Shown here piece after piece: positions 25,120 to 28,678 of a stretch of DNA of 28,678 nucleotides; within the stretch, counting starts at the first letter, position 1; every line of letters begins with the position of its first letter. Both the position numbers and the translations under genes were made by a program. The notes beneath the pieces are model-generated. The model did not search any database. It saw only the letters and a program-made list of their open reading frames with translations, and was not told the DNA's origin. The DNA comes from Cryptobacterium sp. CAG:338 (lineage in GTDB: Bacteria; Actinomycetota; Coriobacteriia; Coriobacteriales; Eggerthellaceae), in NCBI GenBank assembly GCA_000435475.1, contig FR896052.1, forward strand, positions 1 to 28,678, in the 5' to 3' direction.

Positions 25120-26028
25120 TTATACATATTCAATTTCTGGATGAAATTTTAGCCCCTCCAGATTACCTTGGATAATTGTTTTCAGACGTTCTCCTTTTTT
25201 GCTTTTTGCCTTAGTGAGTACCAGGAGCGCATGATATAGACCGCGTACTAAGATATATCCATATCCCTTAGCGCCTTCACGGCGATAGAAAACTACATCA
25301 TTGCGATACGCCAACTTGTAGCGGCTTATTTTTTCTTCCGAATCAAGAGCGATATTGCCAACGCCGTTGCTCTTTGATTTGTGGGTTACTACGCTCTTTC
25401 CTGCAAGATAACAGGGATATTTGCGCGAGATACGGCGAGTGAATTCCCAATCGTCAGACCAGATAAAGAAGTCTTTAATAGGTAGTCCAAGCTCCTTAAT
25501 GATCCGCGCTGGAACAAAAAGCGACACAAATGATGCGAGAGTGCAAGGCTGCAGTTCCGGAGAAAAATCAGTGATATTTTTAGTTAATGGATGACGCTGG
25601 GTGTTCATAGTGCAAATGCTACCGTCGGTCCAGCGGCAAACACTGCTTATATAACCATACTGTCCGTTTAACTGTGTGTCTGCTTTTAGAAATTCTTGCA
25701 GAGTGTCTTTATGGGGCATGCAGTCATCATCCATTACCCACACGTAGTCGTAACCCAGTTCCACGGCTTTTCTCATGCCGTAGTTAAAGCCTCCTGCGCC
25801 ACCTAAGTTGGATCCAGTATTGAAATAAAGGATCTGCTTTGTATTTGCTAGCGGTTTTAAGACTTTCGAGGTTCCGTCGGTGCTGGCATTGTCGATTACA
25901 AGAATATCCAGGCTGGTTTCGCATGCTTGTGAAGCATCCGAAAAATTTTGGTTCTGAAGACAGCTAAGGCATTCAAGAAGCAGATCTTTTCGATTATAAG
26001 TAACAACAACAGCTGCAATTTTGGGCAT
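25120..26028 (-). CDS. GlfT1-like family 2 glycosyltransferase
   Basis: A 302-residue GT2 close in length and motif order to mycobacterial GlfT1, which adds the first galactofuranose residues onto the rhamnosyl linker. KIAAVVVTYNRKDLLLECL opens the domain, LDILVIDNASTDGTSKVL binds the nucleotide, NLGGAGGFNYGMRKA sits at residues 74-88 and VWVMDDDCMP carries the acidic triad at 100-102. FFIWSDDWEFTRRIS supplies the catalytic acidic pair, and THKSKSNG a later basic/His segment. The tail is basic. It lies with wzm, wzt and the GlfT2-like gene, as in the mycobacterial galactan locus. A rhamnosyl- or galactosyltransferase of the same family remains possible. The stop abuts that of the preceding plus-strand gene with no gap. 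Confidence 0.75.
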   Translation of the reverse strand: MPKIAAVVVTYNRKDLLLECLSCLQNQNFSDASQACETSLDILVIDNASTDGTSKVLKPLANTKQILYFNTGSNLGGAGGFNYGMRKAVELGYDYVWVMDDDCMPHKDTLQEFLKADTQLNGQYGYISSVCRWTDGSICTMNTQRHPLTKNITDFSPELQPCTLASFVSLFVPARIIKELGLPIKDFFIWSDDWEFTRRISRKYPCYLAGKSVVTHKSKSNGVGNIALDSEEKISRYKLAYRNDVVFYRREGAKGYGYILVRGLYHALLVLTKAKSKKGERLKTIIQGNLEGLKFHPEIEYV

Positions 26029-26156
26029 TTTTGTCCTTAATAAAAGTGGAAGTAATTTTCAATTCATATGGTAAAGGATATAGATAATGGGTGAGAAATT
26101 ACTTTAAGAAAACTTTTGTGGTGGTTGTCTTTTTTGGTTGGGTATGAGGAACTTTC

Positions 26157-26187
26157 GGTGGTATCTACCAAGCCCTAAGCGATAGGG
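26157..26187 (+). promoter_or_regulatory. two tandem hairpins in the glpK leader
   Basis: GGTGG/CTACC (26157-26169, 3-nt loop, one G-T pair) and CCCTA/TAGGG (26173-26187, 5-nt loop) lie in the 268-nt region upstream of glpK. ACAACCAC at 26264-26271 is also complementary to GTGGTTGT at 26121-26128. I recognise no known riboswitch class. It may be a structured leader or chance pairing; a possible upstream promoter near 26054-26082 is too weak to call. Confidence 0.25.
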
Positions 26188-26296
26188 AAGCGGCGCCTGG
26201 CTACGTCCAATGCAGTCTAAAGTAGCATTCGTAGAGTCAAAACGACTAAAATCTATTAACAAAACAACCACAAAAAACAAAATCGGGGATTCACCT

Positions 26297-27793
26297 ATGA
26301 AAAAGTACGTAATGGCGCTAGATGCGGGAACAACCAGCAATCGTTGTATTTTGTTTGAGAAAGACGGAACTATCGCCAGCATTGCACAAAAGGAATTCAC
26401 GCAGTATTTTCCTCAACCTGGATGGGTGGAGCACGATGCTGATGAAATTTGGTCCACTCAGCTTGGCGTGGCAGTGGAAGCGATGTCGAAAATTGGGGCA
26501 TCGGCGGAAGACATTGCAGCAATAGGCATTACCAACCAAAGGGAAACAACCATTGTCTGGGACAAAGCAACAGGAGAACCTGTGTGCCCTGCTATCGTTT
26601 GGCAATGTCGAAGAACGGCAGAGTTTTGCGATGAACTGAAGGCGCAGGGCTATACCGATTTGATCAGGAAGAAAGCGGGACTGATCATCGATGCCTATTT
26701 TTCAGCTACCAAAATTCGTTGGATATTAGATCACGTCGAGGGCGCGCGAGAAAAAGCTGAGGCGGGCGAGCTACTTTTCGGTACGGTGGAAACGTGGCTC
26801 ATCTGGAAGCTAACCAAGGGAAAAGTACATGTGACGGACTATTCGAACGCCGCTCGAACCATGCTCTTCAATATCAACACCCTTGAATGGGATCAAGAAA
26901 TCCTCGATCTTTTGAAAATCCCCCGTTCCATGCTGCCTCAGCCAATGCCGTCAAGTTATGTATATGGCGAAACGGCAGCATCGTTTTTTGGCGGGCCGAT
27001 TCCTATTGGCGGCGCTGCAGGAGATCAACAGTCTGCTCTTTTTGGCCAGGCATGTTTTCATCCCGGAACCGTAAAGAATACCTATGGCACGGGCTGTTTT
27101 TTGCTAATGAACACAGGAGAAAAGCCCGTTTTTTCCGACAATGGCTTACTGACCACCATTGCATGGGGTTTAGATGGCAAAGTTGAATATGCTCTGGAAG
27201 GGTCAATTTTTGTAGCGGGAGCAGCCATTCAATGGTTACGCGACGAGTTGCGTCTGATCGATTCCGTTGCGGATTCCGAATGCATGGCGAAAAAGGTAGA
27301 GGACACCAATGGCTGCTATGTAGTTCCTGCGTTTACTGGGCTGGGCGCGCCTCATTGGGATCCTTATGCAAGAGGAACTATTGTAGGTATCACTCGTGGG
27401 GTAAACAAATATCACCTCATTCGAGCGACTTTGGAATCACTTGCCTATCAGGTCAATGATGTCATACGAGCAATGGAGGCGGACTCTGATATTTCTCTAA
27501 CCTCGCTTCGCGTTGATGGTGGGGCGAGTGCCAATGATTTCTTGATGCAGACTCAAGCGGATATTATGGGAACTCCCGTAAAGCGACCAAAATGTATCGA
27601 AACTACCGCTATGGGGGCGGCTTATCTTGCTGGTTTGGCTGTCGGCTACTGGAAGAATCGTGAAGAAGTGGAAGAAAACTGGGCGGTAGACAAAATCTTT
27701 AATCCTGCCATTTCGGAGGAAGAAAGGCAGCAGAAAGTCAAAGGATGGAATAAAGCGGTCCGCTGTTCTTATCTTTGGGCGAAAGAAGATTAG
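26297..27793 (+). CDS. glpK: glycerol kinase GlpK
   Basis: Phosphorylates glycerol to glycerol-3-phosphate with ATP in the cytoplasm. The 498 residues match the family length. The FGGY-kinase fold is shown by MALDAGTTSNRCILFEKDG (phosphate 1), ITNQRETTIVWDKATGEPV, WQCRRTAEFCDEL, GGAAGDQQSALFGQACF, KNTYGTGCFLLMNTGE, WGLDGKVEYALEGSIFVAG and LRVDGGASANDFLMQTQAD (adenosine site). The C-terminus ends with the usual YWKNREEVEENW region. The frame extends to 26210, but the ATG at 26297 starts exactly at the conserved N-terminus with GGGGAT upstream. It looks like a housekeeping gene flanking the glycan island; glycerol uptake genes are not next to it in the window. Confidence 0.96.
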   Translation: MKKYVMALDAGTTSNRCILFEKDGTIASIAQKEFTQYFPQPGWVEHDADEIWSTQLGVAVEAMSKIGASAEDIAAIGITNQRETTIVWDKATGEPVCPAIVWQCRRTAEFCDELKAQGYTDLIRKKAGLIIDAYFSATKIRWILDHVEGAREKAEAGELLFGTVETWLIWKLTKGKVHVTDYSNAARTMLFNINTLEWDQEILDLLKIPRSMLPQPMPSSYVYGETAASFFGGPIPIGGAAGDQQSALFGQACFHPGTVKNTYGTGCFLLMNTGEKPVFSDNGLLTTIAWGLDGKVEYALEGSIFVAGAAIQWLRDELRLIDSVADSECMAKKVEDTNGCYVVPAFTGLGAPHWDPYARGTIVGITRGVNKYHLIRATLESLAYQVNDVIRAMEADSDISLTSLRVDGGASANDFLMQTQADIMGTPVKRPKCIETTAMGAAYLAGLAVGYWKNREEVEENWAVDKIFNPAISEEERQQKVKGWNKAVRCSYLWAKED

Positions 27794-27813
27794 ACTGTTA
27801 TTTCTATGAGCGT

Positions 27814-27840
27814 GTTATATGGACTATATGGCCATATAAC
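27814..27840. repeat. inverted repeat, operator-like, downstream of glpK
   Basis: A perfect 14-bp palindrome TATATGGCCATATA (27825-27838) lies inside a larger 9-bp inverted repeat, GTTATATGG/CCATATAAC (27814-27840). ATATGGAC at 27817-27824 is a further half-site. No T-run follows, so an operator is likelier than a terminator. Confidence 0.6.
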
Positions 27841-27911
27841 TTAAAGATAAAGTGTTATTAAAATCCAGGATAGGATATCTACCTGCAGAAACAACATGTT
27901 GCCTTTTTTCA

Positions 27912-27953
27912 ATATATGGACATATATGGACAAATATGCCGTTGTCCATATAT
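27912..27953. repeat. tandem and inverted ATATATGGAC operator array
   Basis: Two perfect head-to-tail copies of ATATATGGAC (27912-27921 and 27922-27931, exactly one helical turn apart) are followed by an inverted copy, GTCCATATAT (27944-27953). With flanking bases, the second and third copies make a 12-bp inverted repeat with an 8-nt centre. The half-site is shared with the palindrome at 27814-27840, so one regulator probably binds both. Confidence 0.7.
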
Positions 27954-27969
27954 AAGAATTAGATAAAAT
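27942..27969 (+). promoter_or_regulatory. probable promoter of the AlbA_2 gene, embedded in the operator
   Basis: TTGTCC (27942-27947) and TAAAAT (27964-27969) are 16 nt apart. The -35 box is part of the inverted operator half-site, so a bound regulator would block polymerase. A leader of about 55 nt would follow before the ATG at 28032. Confidence 0.45.
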
Positions 27970-28031
27970 TGCCTTAAACAGAGATGGTGATTTCTTTTCA
28001 GAAAATTCGACTATTTAACGAGGATTTGGTC

Positions 28032-28678
28032 ATGGAAGAACGCGAATTTGAAAAGGTTCTTAAAGTAGGTGAAGGCGTTTCTGTTGAATTTAAACGCTGT
28101 GGCAATAAGCCTGAGCAAGATACTTTTGAAACTATTTGTTCATTTGCGAATCATTCTGGTGGGCAAATCTTTTTAGGAGTTGAAGACGATGGAGCAGTTA
28201 CTGGGGTTAATGAAAAAGAATGTCTAAACATTCAGAGAAATATTATCAATGTAGTTAACAATCCAAATATCTTTCAACCCTCTGTTCCGATAGAATTTGA
28301 GCCGTTTAAATATCAAGATAAACAGATAATTCGTGTCTGGGTTCCGTTGGATGCGTTTGTCCATGAATATAAGCACGAAATATATGACAGGATGGCAGAT
28401 GCAGATGTTGTTTTACGTTTAGATTCTCAAAAAAGCGATTTGTATCTACGAAAACAATCTTCGTATACTGAACAGAAAATATTTCCTTATGTGAAGCTGG
28501 ATGATCTCGAATTAGATTTGCTGGACGATGCAAGGCAGCAGGCTTTAATAAAAAGGCCTGGACATCCATGGGGAAATATGTCAAATGAAGAAATATTAAG
28601 AAGTGCTGGTCTATATGCAAGAAATTATGCAACTGGAGAAGAGGGCTACAATTTGGCGGCAGTACTTCTTTTAGGGAA
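28032..28678 (+). CDS. AlbA_2/Schlafen-domain ATP-binding regulator, 3'-truncated
   Basis: The frame runs from the ATG at 28032 to the window end without a stop: 215 complete codons. GAGGA lies 7 nt upstream of the start. The first 120 residues form an AlbA_2 (Schlafen-type) domain: EGVSVEFKRCGNKPEQDTFE, ICSFANHSGGQIFLGVEDDG, then IYDRMADADVVL, where family members have the conserved YDR segment. The following region (DDLELDLLDDARQQ, SNEEILRSAGLY, EGYNLAAVLLLG) is typical of the central part of these proteins, whose C-terminus usually has winged-helix domains. Members are often annotated as ATP-binding or transcriptional regulators and some take part in defence. The operator array and overlapping promoter upstream suggest autoregulation (inference). 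The C-terminal part is outside the window. Confidence 0.85.
   Translation, partial: MEEREFEKVLKVGEGVSVEFKRCGNKPEQDTFETICSFANHSGGQIFLGVEDDGAVTGVNEKECLNIQRNIINVVNNPNIFQPSVPIEFEPFKYQDKQIIRVWVPLDAFVHEYKHEIYDRMADADVVLRLDSQKSDLYLRKQSSYTEQKIFPYVKLDDLELDLLDDARQQALIKRPGHPWGNMSNEEILRSAGLYARNYATGEEGYNLAAVLLLG

Noticed and set aside
26150..26220. tRNA or named riboswitch in the glpK leader
   Set aside because: No cloverleaf or T-loop sequence, and no recognisable riboswitch core.
26210..26296. N-terminal extension of GlpK
   Set aside because: The 29 extra residues are not part of the kinase fold; the ATG at 26297 begins at the conserved N-terminus.
27814..27840. glpK intrinsic terminator
   Set aside because: The stem is A+T-rich, lacks a T-run and shares its half-site with the downstream operator array.
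27912..27953. CRISPR-like short repeats
   Set aside because: The 10-bp units are tandem or inverted without unique spacers, so they are operator half-sites, not a CRISPR array.
28306..28632. 108-codon minus-strand frame near the window end
   Set aside because: Antisense to the AlbA_2 gene, which has a clear domain, start and ribosome site.

Overview
The window looks like a surface-glycan biosynthesis and export island from a Gram-positive actinobacterium, most plausibly of class Coriobacteriia. Four things point there: an L,D-transpeptidase carrying choline/glucan-binding-type repeats, cell-wall-binding-repeat-2 (CWB2)-like modules, an actinobacterial GlfT2-type galactofuranosyltransferase, and a large DUF6541-like membrane protein. 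This taxonomic call is inference. Base composition looks uneven by eye: the middle glycosyltransferase genes look A+T-rich, while neuBCA, the ABC exporter region and glpK look less so. That fits a mosaic accessory locus, but I did not compute it.

Layout. (1) 3-521: the 3' end of a secreted L,D-transpeptidase. (2) 687-5358: a Wzx-like flippase, then neuB, neuC, a small stand-alone CBS-domain gene and neuA, tightly spaced on the + strand. Together they would make CMP-activated sialic acid. (3) 5600-11352: glycosyltransferases on alternating strands (an unassigned GT-B-like protein, two GT2 and two GT4). (4) 11416-13568: a polyprenyl-phosphate-type GT2, a DUF2304 membrane partner and rmlB. (5) 13739-18739: a promoter followed by a GT-A enzyme, a DUF4422 to GT8-like fusion and a 692-residue membrane protein, in tight succession. 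(6) 18843-26028: an ABC polysaccharide exporter (wzm, wzt), a divergent GlfT2-like enzyme, a membrane protein with a lysozyme-like motif, and a GlfT1-like GT2. (7) 26297-27793: glpK, probably outside the island. (8) 28032 to the window end: a 5' fragment of an AlbA_2/Schlafen-type regulator behind a striking operator array.

How the genes could work together. The neu genes activate sialic acid. RmlB supplies a dTDP-4-keto-6-deoxyhexose. The GlfT1/GlfT2-like pair with Wzm/Wzt resembles the mycobacterial galactan elongation and export module. The other transferases would decorate or build repeat units. No UDP-galactopyranose mutase, initiating sugar-phosphate transferase, Wzy polymerase or recognised sialyltransferase is visible.

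The most unusual item is the exporter ATPase. Its C-terminal half is not the usual Wzt carbohydrate-binding domain but about three repeats resembling CWB2, a domain normally found on secreted proteins that bind anionic wall polymer. This suggests a wall-polymer-binding fold used inside the cell to recognise export substrate. Other items of note are the isolated CBS protein in the sialic acid operon, a GT8-like module with a broken DXD motif, a membrane protein with a transglycosylase-like motif, and the operator array before the last gene.
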